Positions 50,963 through 60,267 of a stretch of 64,000 nt of DNA are shown in pieces. Where the stretch lies: assembly GCF_001894745.1 (NCBI RefSeq), contig NZ_BBYF01000016.1, positions 62,001 to 126,000 of the forward strand. Direction: 5' to 3'. Below the pieces are notes generated by a model. It had not been told where the DNA came from. It did no database searches and saw only the letters and a list, made by a program, of their open reading frames with translations. Source of the stretch: Paenibacillus sp. NAIST15-1. GTDB taxonomy: Bacteria; Bacillota; Bacilli; Paenibacillales; Paenibacillaceae. The position numbers and the translations under genes were made by a program. Each line of letters starts with the position of its first letter. Position 1 is the first letter of the stretch.

Positions 50963-52498
50963 ATGGGGAACGAGGCTTCTATGCAAGCTGGACGAAGCCG
51001 CAAGCTTGTCACACTTGCACTGCTATTGTCGACCTTTCTGGCGGCAATCGAAGTAACAGTAGTAAGTACAGCAATGCCGAAGATTGTTGCGGATTTAGGC
51101 GGATTATCCTTGATTAGCTGGGTATATGCTGCTTATTTGCTTACTACGGCAATCTCAACACCATTGTTCGGGAAGATGGCTGATTTATATGGCCGTAAGA
51201 ACATATTTATTATCGGCTCCGCTCTGTTTGTAGGGGGATCGATGTTGTGCGGTCTATCGGGCACTATGACGCAGATGATTATATTCCGTGCTCTTCAAGG
51301 AATCGGAGCAGGCGCTGTAATGCCTGTTACCTTCACGATGGTAGCGGATATTTACACATACGAGGAACGGGCCAAGATTCAAGGCTTATTCAGCTCTATT
51401 TGGGGAATTGCTGGGTTGGTCGGGCCGTTAGTCGGCGGGTTCTTCGTCGATTCATTATCATGGCACTGGATATTCTACTTCAATGTGCCGTTCGGCATCG
51501 TGTCGGTATGGATGATCATGGTGTGCTTCCATGAGAAGGTGGAGCGCAAGGACAAGCCTGTCGACTATGCGGGGGCAGCGACATTCTCCATCGGGATGAC
51601 CGCATTCTTGTTTGCTATTATTACAGGCGGACAGGGGATCGCGTGGAATTCTCCATGGATGTTCGCACTGTTTGGGACTGCGGCTGTGTTCCTTGTTCTC
51701 TTCTTCCGGATCGAAGTGAAGGCAAAGGAACCGATGGTGCCGCTCAAGTTGTTCCGGATTCGCGACATCGGGGTGTCAAACCTTGTCAGCTTCCTCGCAA
51801 GTGCGATCGTGATGGGGATCAGCTCCTATATGCCGCTCTGGACACAAGGTGTGCTAGGGCAAAATGCCTCCAGTTCAGGCCTGTCACTGACCCCAATGTC
51901 AATTGGCTGGCTGATTGGATCAATTGTAGGCGGCCGTATGCTGATTAAGATAGGGGCACGCGTGACATCGACGCTAGGGATGATATTGATCGTGATCGCT
52001 TCCATATGGCTGTCGACGATTTCAGATACAACTCCGCTTATTTTGATCGTAATCATTATGTCATTGTCAGGCCTAGGTTTCGGCCTGTCGTTCACGGTAT
52101 TTACCGTCATTGTCCAGTCTTCTGTCGATTGGAGCATGAGAGGTGCTTCAACAGCATTGAACACGTTCGTACGGTCGTTGGGGCAGATGCTTGGCATTGC
52201 CGCGTTCGGGACATTCTTAAATGCGAGCATTGCATCGATGGTATCTGATGCGGGGCCTGACGTATCCTCGCGTGTCTCGAATGAGGATCTGAGCAAGCTG
52301 TTGAATCCAGAAAGTGCAAGCTCGCTGTCGCCTGATTTAATGGGTACACTGCGCTCTTTCCTGGAGTCAGGGCTAGGGCAGGTCTTCCTGATAATGGCTA
52401 TTATCGCGGTCGCATGCTTAGTAAGTATGTTGTTCATGCCTAAGTCGACAAATTCCGGGGGATCATCCGGTCAGGATGAAGCTTCTCCATCTCATTAA
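50963..52498 (+). CDS. second DHA2-family MFS exporter
   Basis: 511 aa, 14 predicted membrane segments. It shares motif layout with the pump at 44911-46533: IEVTVVSTAMPKIVADLGGLSLISWVYAAYLL, motif A GKMADLYGRKNIFI and RALQGIGAGAVMP. It lies 54 nt downstream of the ECF ATPase gene, so it is probably in the same operon. ATG at 50963 follows GAAGGAAGGG; the frame is open 16 codons upstream without a site. It may export a drug or a metabolite connected to the ECF substrate. Confidence 0.9.
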   Translation: MGNEASMQAGRSRKLVTLALLLSTFLAAIEVTVVSTAMPKIVADLGGLSLISWVYAAYLLTTAISTPLFGKMADLYGRKNIFIIGSALFVGGSMLCGLSGTMTQMIIFRALQGIGAGAVMPVTFTMVADIYTYEERAKIQGLFSSIWGIAGLVGPLVGGFFVDSLSWHWIFYFNVPFGIVSVWMIMVCFHEKVERKDKPVDYAGAATFSIGMTAFLFAIITGGQGIAWNSPWMFALFGTAAVFLVLFFRIEVKAKEPMVPLKLFRIRDIGVSNLVSFLASAIVMGISSYMPLWTQGVLGQNASSSGLSLTPMSIGWLIGSIVGGRMLIKIGARVTSTLGMILIVIASIWLSTISDTTPLILIVIIMSLSGLGFGLSFTVFTVIVQSSVDWSMRGASTALNTFVRSLGQMLGIAAFGTFLNASIASMVSDAGPDVSSRVSNEDLSKLLNPESASSLSPDLMGTLRSFLESGLGQVFLIMAIIAVACLVSMLFMPKSTNSGGSSGQDEASPSH

Positions 52499-52552
52499 AG
52501 ACAGGTGCCATGATACTTCTTTACGTAACTTAACCTAAAACACTAGATAATT

Positions 52553-52600
52553 AGGTCGTTTTTCCGGCAGTAGAAACTGCTTGGGAGGGCGGCCTTTTTC
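52553..52600 (+). terminator. terminator of the ECF/MFS operon
   Basis: Outer stem AGGTCG / CGGCCT (one G-U pair) and inner stem GCAGT / ACTGC with an AGAA loop, then TTTTTC. The rest of 52499-52735 holds no gene. Confidence 0.75.
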
Positions 52601-52735
52601 TTATGGGGATTGTTTCTCTTGCAAATAAATCACTCTACATTATCCTGCACAAAAGTAGGAAATTTTGGATTTGTGTCGAAGTATTTCGAAATAAGAGAAA
52701 TGTACTGCTTCCATCTGTAAAGGAGTCACTCTGCC

Positions 52736-55477
52736 ATGTCACGTACGTTACACCCATTGGCTTCGCTGCGTACAAGTATGCTGTTCGTGATACTGACCGT
52801 TCTCACTGCAGTGTTCTCTGTAATTGGACTCGAATTTTCATACGGTGCAGAGTTCATGCTGTGCGGGGCCACTCTGCTCATAATGCTTGTTCTGTATGGT
52901 TCGCACTGGGCGGCAATTATGGCGCTTATAGTTGGACTGGGATATTATTTTTCAGGCTACGGTTCGTTTATTTTGCTGCTTATTGGATTGGAAATGATAC
53001 TGGTTGGATATATGTATGAACGGAAAAGGGGGTTCCTGCTTCTCTGGGACAGTCTGTTCTGGTTCGGAATCGGAGCCCCACTTGCAGCGGTTTTATTTTG
53101 TCTGCAGACCAACGAGTACAATGCAGAAGCACTACTTCAATATTTTATGTTCGCAATGAGCGGACTATTGAATGCTCTGATTGCTGATGTGGTCGTTACC
53201 TATATGCCATGGAAACGGCTGCTGCCTGATTTGCGAACGAAGTCCGTGTATCTCAATCAGCTTCTGATGCATCTCTCCGTCGCAATCGTGTTCATTCCGT
53301 TTCTGCTGAATATGCTGATTGATAGTCGCGATATGCAGCAGGACATCGAGCGGGATTCTTTGGCCAGAATTGAATTGCAAACCGCTCAAATTACAGACGC
53401 ACTTCTGAAGATGGACAGAAAACAGCGCCAAGGGCTTAATCTCGGATCGATTATGGAGACAGGGAAGCTTCACGATAATTTAAAGCTCCATTCCCAGAAT
53501 GGCTTATTGAAGTTGGCTGCGTTCAATCATAAGGGCCAATTGGTCGCATCGAGTGATGAGGTGTGGTTCGAAAGCAATGCAGTGTACATGGAAGATACTG
53601 TACCTAATAAATCACCTGTTCGCATGGCTGCTCATCATTCACAAATTCGGATGGATGCTTACGGGGTAAAGTCCTCTTTTTCCCGTATTCTGCCCCCTGA
53701 CAGAAATTATGATTATGGAACAAGAAGGTGGAATGACGGTTATTATGTTTTGGAGGACAAGCTGACCGATCATCCGATCGCTAAGGTTGTTGGCTTTATT
53801 CCAATTTCCTATTTTCTACAAACGACGATTGACGTCTATTTGCGCAAGTTCCTAATGTTGTTCATGGTCTGCTTGTTGGCTACCGGGGTATCACTTGCGG
53901 TAAGCCGCTTCATTGTTCGCTCTCTTCGTGATTTGGAGGAGGCGACCGCGGGAATGCACCATAAATTGCTGAAGGACAAGACTGTCAAATGGCCTTGCAT
54001 TCGAATCGGAGAGATTCGTCTACTTGCAATCAATTTCCGGGCAATGAGTGATCGGTTAACGGAAGTATTCAAGGAAATGCTGCGCATGAATGAGAAGCTG
54101 CTTGACCAGACGAAAATGCTAGAGCTGTCGGAAGAGAAGCTCCAGCATATTGCTTATTATGATACGCTGACCCAGCTTCCCAATCGGCATTACTTTACGA
54201 TGAATGTAGAGCGGGCGCTGGAAGATGCGGATAACAAGGTTAGTTCATTGGCGTTAATGTTCATAGATATAGATCGGTTCAAGCATATCAATGATTCGCT
54301 CGGCCACAATGTAGGAGATATGCTCCTTGTACAAGTTGCGCAGCGCTTGTCGGATTGTCTATCAAAACTGTCCGGCCGGCATTTGAGCTCTCGTTATGGC
54401 GGGGATGAGTTCATCATTATGCTCGAAGACAGCTCAAGAGAGGAAGTGAACGCGGTTGCTAAACGGATTTTGCAGCGGCTGCGTGAGAGCTTCCTTGTAC
54501 AGGCTCATGAACTATTTGTCTCTGCCAGCATCGGCGTTTCCTTATATCCGGATAACGGATATGCATATACGGATCTGCTCAAGCAAGCAGATACAGCTAT
54601 GTATGCTGCCAAGGACAGTGGTGGTCATTCAGTAGTTTTCTACGATGAACTGCAGCCGACCTTGCAGCCTGAACGCATGTTTATGGAGACACGTTTGTAC
54701 AAAGCGCTAGAACGTAGAGAGCTGCTGCTTCACTATCAACCGATCGTAGATGCTTCGGGGAAAGTCACAGCCGCAGAGGTGCTGCTTCGCTGGCTTTCTG
54801 GTGATGAAGGGTTTATATCGCCGACACAGTTCATTCCGGTCGCGGAAGAGACTGGACTAATCGTTCCTATTGGGGAATGGGTACTTCGATCTGCATGCAT
54901 GCAATACCGGATGTGGGCTGATGCAGGGATGCCTGCCTTCCAGCTGGCTGTGAATGTCTCGTTAAGGCAATTGCTTACGAATGACTTCGTCGCGACAATT
55001 GATCGAATTATTCGCGAGTGTGAGTTCAATCCGAGTGATTTGATTTTGGAGATAACGGAAGGATACGTTAACAAATCCACCGAGCAGATCAACGAGGTAT
55101 TGCACAATCTTAAGAAACGAGGAGTTCAGATAGCGATCGATGATTTTGGAACGGGCTATTCCTCGCTGCACCGCCTAAAGACTTTGCCTGCTCATGTGCT
55201 TAAAATTGACCGTTCTTTTGTGCGGCATTTGTTTGCGGATAAAGTGAACACTGCAATTGTTCAAGCGGTGATCCGAATGGGAGACAGCATGAATCTTAAA
55301 GTGACAGCTGAAGGGGTTGAAACACCTCAGGAGATTGAACAATTGCTCACACTTGGTTGTAGGCAGTTCCAAGGCTATTATATTAGTCCCCCGCTGGCAG
55401 CCGATGAATTTGCTGCTAGGTTCCCTGACTTTTCAAGCAAGCTAAGAAGTAATTCAATTGCAGCATATGGAGGTTAA
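52736..55477 (+). CDS. membrane GGDEF-EAL protein (bifunctional or biased c-di-GMP enzyme)
   Basis: 913 aa. About five to six N-terminal membrane segments (10-190) precede an extracytoplasmic Cache-like sensor (about 210-370), another membrane segment near 380 and a HAMP-like linker. GGDEF is at 555-559 in RYGGDEF, with no RxxD inhibitory site before it. The EAL domain follows from about 650, with AEVLLRW (EVL in place of EAL), ILEITEGYVN, AIDDFGTGYSSL and TAEGVETPQE. Both active sites look usable. AAAGGAG precedes the ATG. The lipoprotein gene begins 3 nt after its stop, so the two are co-translated. Confidence 0.92.
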   Translation: MSRTLHPLASLRTSMLFVILTVLTAVFSVIGLEFSYGAEFMLCGATLLIMLVLYGSHWAAIMALIVGLGYYFSGYGSFILLLIGLEMILVGYMYERKRGFLLLWDSLFWFGIGAPLAAVLFCLQTNEYNAEALLQYFMFAMSGLLNALIADVVVTYMPWKRLLPDLRTKSVYLNQLLMHLSVAIVFIPFLLNMLIDSRDMQQDIERDSLARIELQTAQITDALLKMDRKQRQGLNLGSIMETGKLHDNLKLHSQNGLLKLAAFNHKGQLVASSDEVWFESNAVYMEDTVPNKSPVRMAAHHSQIRMDAYGVKSSFSRILPPDRNYDYGTRRWNDGYYVLEDKLTDHPIAKVVGFIPISYFLQTTIDVYLRKFLMLFMVCLLATGVSLAVSRFIVRSLRDLEEATAGMHHKLLKDKTVKWPCIRIGEIRLLAINFRAMSDRLTEVFKEMLRMNEKLLDQTKMLELSEEKLQHIAYYDTLTQLPNRHYFTMNVERALEDADNKVSSLALMFIDIDRFKHINDSLGHNVGDMLLVQVAQRLSDCLSKLSGRHLSSRYGGDEFIIMLEDSSREEVNAVAKRILQRLRESFLVQAHELFVSASIGVSLYPDNGYAYTDLLKQADTAMYAAKDSGGHSVVFYDELQPTLQPERMFMETRLYKALERRELLLHYQPIVDASGKVTAAEVLLRWLSGDEGFISPTQFIPVAEETGLIVPIGEWVLRSACMQYRMWADAGMPAFQLAVNVSLRQLLTNDFVATIDRIIRECEFNPSDLILEITEGYVNKSTEQINEVLHNLKKRGVQIAIDDFGTGYSSLHRLKTLPAHVLKIDRSFVRHLFADKVNTAIVQAVIRMGDSMNLKVTAEGVETPQEIEQLLTLGCRQFQGYYISPPLAADEFAARFPDFSSKLRSNSIAAYGG

Positions 55478-55480
55478 TTT

Positions 55481-56824
55481 GTGAAAGGGAAGGGCTTGCC
55501 ATTTCGAAGATTAATTGTATTCGCAATGATGATCATCATGCTATTTTCTTCAACCGGATGTGATGAGACCACGATCCCACCGCAATTGCAGGACGATGAG
55601 CGAGTCGTAGAGTCTAAGCCGCCTTCCGCCATAACCGTGTGGTGCTTCGAACAACAGTATGTAGACTATGCCAAGAAATTCGAAATCGAGCATCCAGGCG
55701 TGAAGGTAAATGTAAAGCGTTTTTCTTATAAAGACCATGTTGATGCTTATTTGGATGCCTTGGAGCAGGGGGATGCCCCGGATGTTATGGAGGTTGGCCA
55801 TGAATTTCTAGGGGAATTTACGGGGATACAAGGGTTGATGGACTTAAATGCCGCGCCTTTTCTCGCGAGCACGTTGAAGCCGGATATTTCTCCCGACTTA
55901 TGGGATACTGGACTATCCTTTGACAATAAGCGTCTTATCGCTCTCCCAATTACAACTTCGCCGCTTGTCACCTTCTATCGCAAGGACATTATGGAGCGAT
56001 ACGGATTTCCGTCAGACCCGGAAGAATTGGCTGTCTACATGGAGGATCCGAACCGCTGGCTGGCAATGGCGGAGAAGCTGAAGGAGCATGGCATTTATTT
56101 AATTCAGTGGGATCGGGAACCCATGCAGTGGTTTGACTCCATGTTCCCGCTACTTAACAGCAAGCTGCAATTCAACCGGAATAATGCCATGATCGCGCAA
56201 GGCATGTTGTTGTCTCAGCGTGTTAATGTGCAGGGGCTGGATGCAAATGTCGGATTGTGGACGGATGCGGGGAATGAAGCGCTGCGGAGTGGGAAGCTGG
56301 CAATGGTGTATCTTGGTTCCTGGGGAGAGCTGCAATTGGAGGAGTGGGTGCCGCATATGAAGGGATTGTGGAGAGCTACTCGCTTGCCAATGAAGTTGTA
56401 CGGTTACTCGACAGGCGCATCGCTTATTATGTCTGAACAGGCCCAGAACAAGGAGCTGGCATGGTCGTTCATGAAGAGCGTGTTCTTTGGGGTGACCGAT
56501 GATGCAACGGTTGCGGCGTATATGCCTTCTCGCAAAGTATTACTGGATAAAGCGCGCAGAAGCGAGTTTCTTGGGGGACAGCAGTCAGATCAATTATATA
56601 TGGAGCTGGCTTCGAAGATGAAGGAGTTCCGTCCAACCCCGCTTGATAAGCTGGCTGTCGAATGGTATCGCAGAACGAGGCAGAAGGGGATCGAGAATAA
56701 CTCTCCGCCTGGTGTAATACTCAATCAGATTGAGAAGCTCATTGAGCAGCAATTGCAGCAGGAGAGGCGCGTGTTATTGCGATATTCGCGTGCGACATTC
56801 AGAACGTTGGACTTGATGTCATGA
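55481..56824 (+). CDS. extracellular solute-binding lipoprotein (family 1)
   Basis: 447 aa. The lipoprotein signal ends in SSTGC at about residues 23-27. The mature protein resembles family 1 sugar/oligosaccharide-binding proteins: KFEIEHPGVKVNVKRFSY, DAPDVMEVGHEF, ALPITTSPLVTFYRKDIMERYGFP and KLAMVYLGSWG. The GTG start at 55481 follows GGAGG at 55469-55473. No ABC permease is encoded nearby, and it directly follows the GGDEF-EAL gene, so it more likely serves as a ligand-binding partner of that receptor than as a transporter subunit. Confidence 0.85.
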   Translation: MKGKGLPFRRLIVFAMMIIMLFSSTGCDETTIPPQLQDDERVVESKPPSAITVWCFEQQYVDYAKKFEIEHPGVKVNVKRFSYKDHVDAYLDALEQGDAPDVMEVGHEFLGEFTGIQGLMDLNAAPFLASTLKPDISPDLWDTGLSFDNKRLIALPITTSPLVTFYRKDIMERYGFPSDPEELAVYMEDPNRWLAMAEKLKEHGIYLIQWDREPMQWFDSMFPLLNSKLQFNRNNAMIAQGMLLSQRVNVQGLDANVGLWTDAGNEALRSGKLAMVYLGSWGELQLEEWVPHMKGLWRATRLPMKLYGYSTGASLIMSEQAQNKELAWSFMKSVFFGVTDDATVAAYMPSRKVLLDKARRSEFLGGQQSDQLYMELASKMKEFRPTPLDKLAVEWYRRTRQKGIENNSPPGVILNQIEKLIEQQLQQERRVLLRYSRATFRTLDLMS

Positions 56825-56839
56825 AGAGAAATAACAAGG

Positions 56840-56861
56840 GCGGAAGAACATGTTCTTCCGC
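56840..56861. terminator. perfect hairpin between convergent genes
   Basis: A 22-bp exact palindrome with arm GCGGAAGAACA, lacking an obvious T run. It lies between the solute-binding protein gene and the convergent MarR gene and may end both transcripts. Confidence 0.55.
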
Positions 56862-56916
56862 TCTGTGCGTTGATTCAGCCCTATTGGAAATTTAAGCGTA
56901 TTAACTAATGGATTTG

Positions 56917-57390
56917 CTAGGAGCCCTTTTTCGTGACAAGGCTTAACTTCTCTGCTTGGATCCCGAGCTTCTTGAGCAATTGAATAGCCTCTTTTTTCTC
57001 CTCGAGTGTCAGTCCGCTCATGGCACGCTTAAGGAGTAGAGAATGCTTGGGGAACAGTCCCTGCATTTCTTCACGGCCTTTATCAGTCAACTCGGCGAAG
57101 ATCACGCGACGATCCGTCGCGCAAGGGTGGCGGCGCAGCATGCCGTTACGTTCGAGCTTATCAATGACATAGGTTACGTTTCCGCTCTGTAGAAGGAGCT
57201 TGGAACCGATTTGTTGAATGGGTTGAGGCCCTTTATGATAAAGCATTTCGAGTACGGAGAAGTCAGTCGGGTTATATCCTTCTATTTTGCATCCAGCAGC
57301 TGAGTGATCCGTTACGCTCTTGAATGCCTTAGAGAAGACACGGAATAAATGCAAGGCAGCTTCGGTCTCATGATCGATTCGTTCAGACAT
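56917..57390 (-). CDS. MarR-family regulator (MhqR-like)
   Basis: 157 aa winged-helix repressor. NPTDFSVLEMLYHKGPQPIQQIGSKLLLQSGNVTYVIDKLERNGMLRRHPCATDRRVIFAELTDKG closely resembles MhqR/YkvE-type regulators, which respond to quinones and other electrophiles. Cysteines are at about 34 (AAGCKIEG) and 91 (HPCAT). The start at 57390 follows GAGGGGGAT; an ATG five codons upstream overlaps that site. No quinone-detoxifying gene is adjacent, so targets are elsewhere or autoregulatory. Confidence 0.87.
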   Translation of the reverse strand: MSERIDHETEAALHLFRVFSKAFKSVTDHSAAGCKIEGYNPTDFSVLEMLYHKGPQPIQQIGSKLLLQSGNVTYVIDKLERNGMLRRHPCATDRRVIFAELTDKGREEMQGLFPKHSLLLKRAMSGLTLEEKKEAIQLLKKLGIQAEKLSLVTKKGS

Positions 57391-57462
57391 ACGAATCCCC
57401 CTCATTTCTTGATTTACTCTTTTATCGTATATCGAAGGAGACAGGAGATTAAATGTCTTTTG

Positions 57463-57474
57463 TCACACTTGTGA
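57463..57474. promoter_or_regulatory. palindrome near the MarR start
   Basis: TCACA-CT-TGTGA, 73 nt upstream of the marR ATG on the minus strand; a candidate second operator. Confidence 0.35.
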
Positions 57475-57492
57475 AACAATGAACAAAAAAAT

Positions 57493-57507
57493 TTTGAATT
57501 ATTCAAA
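57493..57507. promoter_or_regulatory. candidate MarR operator
   Basis: TTTGAATTATTCAAA has perfect 7-nt arms around one central T, a size and form typical of MarR-family sites. It lies about 105 nt upstream of the marR start, in the shared region with ecsA. The rest of 57391-57668 holds no gene. Confidence 0.45.
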
Positions 57508-57668
57508 TTTAGAAAGGGCAATTCGGTAACATTTGGCTGAACCTGGCATTCAGTACATTGAAACTGCCCAGCTCTGTGCAAGAATAGATACGATAGAGTA
57601 AACTAAAAGTTAGAAGAACGGTTAGGTACAGCAGCTTGGCTATGCCTAAGATGAAGGGGGAGATCCGC

Positions 57669-58367
57669 ATGGTTGTTCTTGATGCAAGGATACAATCTGC
57701 AGGATATGAGAAAGGCGAGTCTAAAATACATAATATCGAGTTTCAAGTAGAAGCGGGTCAATTGGTAGGGCTAATCGGTCCGAACGGTGCTGGGAAGAGC
57801 ACGACAATCAAGTCCGTGCTGGGCATTATGCGAGATGTTGCTGGCAGCGTTCGGATTGGGGATGGCAATGGAACTTATGCATACGTGCCTGAACAGCCTG
57901 TCCTCTATGACTCCATGACATTATGGGAGCATTTAGAACTCGCTGCATCTGCATATGATCTGCCGCAGGAACAGTTTGTCGAGCAGGCGAATTATCTGCT
58001 CACCGAATTTCAAATGACAGAGGTGAAGCACCATTTCCCAACGAGCTTCTCGAAGGGGATGCAGCAGAAGCTGATGCTTATCATTGCCTTCATGCTCAAG
58101 CCGTCATTATACATCGTGGATGAGCCCTTCATTGGCTTGGATCCACGAGCAACGCGGAAGTTCCTCCGTATGCTTGAGGAGGAACGCAAGCGGGGAGCGG
58201 GCGTTCTCATGAGTACGCATGTACTCGACACGGCTGAGCGCGTCTGCGACAGCTTCATCCTGCTTCATCAGGGAAGCGTGGTTGCAAGAGGGACGTTTGA
58301 TGAAGTGCGGCAAATAAGCGGGTTGCCGGATGGAACCCTATTCGATTGTTTCGAGGTGTTGACCTAA
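57669..58367 (+). CDS. ecsA: ABC transporter ATP-binding protein EcsA
   Basis: 232 aa. Walker A GPNGAGKST, Q-loop VPEQPVLYD, signature SFSKGMQQK, Walker B YIVDEPFIGLD and H-loop MSTHVLDTAERVCD are all intact. It pairs with the EcsB permease that follows. In B. subtilis Ecs mutants are pleiotropically defective in secretion, competence and proteolysis; Ecs is linked to peptide handling. ATG at 57669 follows GGGGGAG. The stop shares a base with the ecsB start. Confidence 0.9.
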   Translation: MVVLDARIQSAGYEKGESKIHNIEFQVEAGQLVGLIGPNGAGKSTTIKSVLGIMRDVAGSVRIGDGNGTYAYVPEQPVLYDSMTLWEHLELAASAYDLPQEQFVEQANYLLTEFQMTEVKHHFPTSFSKGMQQKLMLIIAFMLKPSLYIVDEPFIGLDPRATRKFLRMLEEERKRGAGVLMSTHVLDTAERVCDSFILLHQGSVVARGTFDEVRQISGLPDGTLFDCFEVLT

Positions 58368-59695
58368 TGGGGAGCGAGGGACAGGTTCGTCCATTGTCGA
58401 CGATGAAGGTAACATCCCCGCAAACACTTGCCTTCCGCCGCTTCCAGACGAATATGGTGTATCAATGGCGGGCACTTCGTATCGCATTGGATTGGACGGT
58501 ATGGTTGTATATTGTCGTACCGCTATTGCTCCTAGGAGTTAAGTTCTATTGGGGATGGTGGGTGGAACCCTTGGATGCTGCATGGTTGAAGCTGCCTATA
58601 GCGATCTGGCTGCTTCCCTTGCTGCTGCCTATCATAAGTGGATCACTTCGCACTTGGGTGGAAGGCGGGGATATTCTCTTCCTTCGTCAGCAGCCCTATT
58701 GGTGGAAGCCGCTTGTTCGATTCGGGTTAATTCAATATGCACTGCGAGGAACGACTATAACGGCCGTCATACTGTTACTGCTTGCTCCATGGCTCATACG
58801 CGGGTATTCGTTGCATAGTACGGATTTACTCGCGATTGGATTTGCCATTAGCTCCTTATCCTACTTAGCAGGATTAGTACGGAACTATAATTTGGCTGCT
58901 TTCTCAGGTTGGGCACGTTGGATGATCCGCTTTGTCACAGGGGTGGCAGCTCTTGGCTTGTATGGAGTTATTCTTTACTTGCTCGGTATTCATGTGAGTT
59001 GGGTGCTCGTCTATGGCTCGATTATATTGGTCAGCTGCTTCCCCCTTATTCGCTGGCGAAACCATGTTCAGCATACATTTGAGCATGATGTTGAACGGGA
59101 GGGCGAGCTCAAGATGCAATTAACGGCGATGCTGCTGTCGCAGAGCGTGGATAGAGCACAACGGCGCAAACGGACACGCCCAATGTTGTTCCCGAAGTCG
59201 GGCTACTTCATGAAGACGAATGAGTCAGGCCGCCTTATTGGAGCTATTGCGGTCAAGTCATTGCTTCGAAGCAGCACCCATCGCAAGTTTTATTTGCAGC
59301 TCCTCTTTATTGGAATGAGTGCTTCTTATATCACTTCACTGCATGGTCTGTTCATTCTTATAGGGCCGGTGCTAAGCGGTATTCTCGGATACTGGCTGAG
59401 CACGTATTGGAAGGAATTCATCGATGGTGATGTGGCGTCCATGTTCAGCTTCCGCTCAGAGGGTTTGCAGCAGGCCTCGGCGCATATGGCGCGTGTCTTA
59501 TGTGCAGGGCCAGGCGTGCTGTGGGGGTTGTCTGCAGGTATTGCTGCAACACCTATTATGATTCCGCTATATGTAGCGGGAGGTGGTCTGATGGCTGCCT
59601 TCATCGGCAATACAATCGTTACGCTGCGTGGGTGGAAGCAGAAGAAGCAAATGGAGGAGAGACAAGAACAGTCACATTTGTCCTCTACTGAATAA
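58367..59695 (+). CDS. ecsB: ABC transporter permease EcsB
   Basis: 442 aa, EcsB family, with about eight to ten membrane segments and a basic N-terminus (FRRFQTNMVYQWRALRIALD). It contains typical FLRQQPYWWKPLVRFGLIQYALR and a long cytoplasmic loop rich in basic residues (DRAQRRKRTRPMLFPKSGYFMKTNESGR). ATG at 58367 overlaps the ecsA stop (TAATG). No ecsC is found after it. Confidence 0.87.
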   Translation: MGSEGQVRPLSTMKVTSPQTLAFRRFQTNMVYQWRALRIALDWTVWLYIVVPLLLLGVKFYWGWWVEPLDAAWLKLPIAIWLLPLLLPIISGSLRTWVEGGDILFLRQQPYWWKPLVRFGLIQYALRGTTITAVILLLLAPWLIRGYSLHSTDLLAIGFAISSLSYLAGLVRNYNLAAFSGWARWMIRFVTGVAALGLYGVILYLLGIHVSWVLVYGSIILVSCFPLIRWRNHVQHTFEHDVEREGELKMQLTAMLLSQSVDRAQRRKRTRPMLFPKSGYFMKTNESGRLIGAIAVKSLLRSSTHRKFYLQLLFIGMSASYITSLHGLFILIGPVLSGILGYWLSTYWKEFIDGDVASMFSFRSEGLQQASAHMARVLCAGPGVLWGLSAGIAATPIMIPLYVAGGGLMAAFIGNTIVTLRGWKQKKQMEERQEQSHLSSTE

Positions 59696-59802
59696 AGTAT
59701 TCGGCAACTGCTCGTACAACCAATTGCAGGACAGATTGTGTGTATGTTCCTCCTGTCTGGCGGGTATATTAACGTAAGCTTATTCGAATAGGAGGAACGA
59801 GG

Positions 59803-60222
59803 ATGCAAGATACGACTGCGATTCGGTTCCGATTCTCGGATCCTGCAGGTGCAAGATTGGCGTTCGATACGTTGGAGGAGCTAGGATATACGCCTGCTTA
59901 CGACAGCGCTAGTGAGACAGAACTGCATATCCATGTAGACAAGCGAGATTTGACCTCTGCGCTTGAGATCGCAGAGGCGCACGGCGGCCAGCTTCTAGAA
60001 GAAGCGAGTATGACGGAGATGTCCGTTATGGATCAAGCCTATGGAATGAATTATATCCCTATCCCGGCCCATATGGTCAATGAGGATTGGGCAGATGATG
60101 ACCGCTATGCGTCTGCTAGGCACAATCCGAGTCATGATGACTTGTCGCATCGTGATGAAGAAGCATACGGGATGTTTGATGATGAGACGACGAATCACTT
60201 CCCTGGCGGCATCCATATCTAA
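59803..60222 (+). CDS. small protein of unknown function
   Basis: 139 aa. The N-terminal 65 residues (RFRFSDPAGARLAFDTLEELGYTPAYDSASETELHIHVDKRDLTSALEIAEAHGGQLL) suggest a compact beta-alpha-beta-beta-alpha-beta ferredoxin-like fold. The C-terminal half is acidic and rich in Asp, His and Tyr (EDWADDDRYASARHNPSHDDLSHRDEEAYG) and probably disordered. No membrane segment. AGGAGGAACG precedes the ATG. Relatives appear confined to Paenibacillaceae as far as I can recall; function unknown. Confidence 0.75.
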   Translation: MQDTTAIRFRFSDPAGARLAFDTLEELGYTPAYDSASETELHIHVDKRDLTSALEIAEAHGGQLLEEASMTEMSVMDQAYGMNYIPIPAHMVNEDWADDDRYASARHNPSHDDLSHRDEEAYGMFDDETTNHFPGGIHI

Positions 60223-60232
60223 TGATAGAAGA

Positions 60233-60263
60233 CAAACAGCCTGCTCTGTGAGCAGGCTGTTTG
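60233..60263. terminator. bidirectional hairpin terminator
   Basis: A 13-bp perfect stem CAAACAGCCTGCT / AGCAGGCTGTTTG around CTGTG, between convergent genes. The T tract is short on both sides. Confidence 0.75.
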
Positions 60264-60267
60264 CTTG

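Noticed and set aside
52603..53019. 138-codon forward frame overlapping the start of the GGDEF-EAL gene
   Set aside because: Out of frame with a strong gene that has its own AAAGGAG and membrane segments.
59710..59802. Sporulation sigma-F or sigma-G promoter before the 139-aa protein
   Set aside because: GTGTA and GGGTATATTA can be arranged, but the spacing and the -10 do not fit either consensus convincingly.
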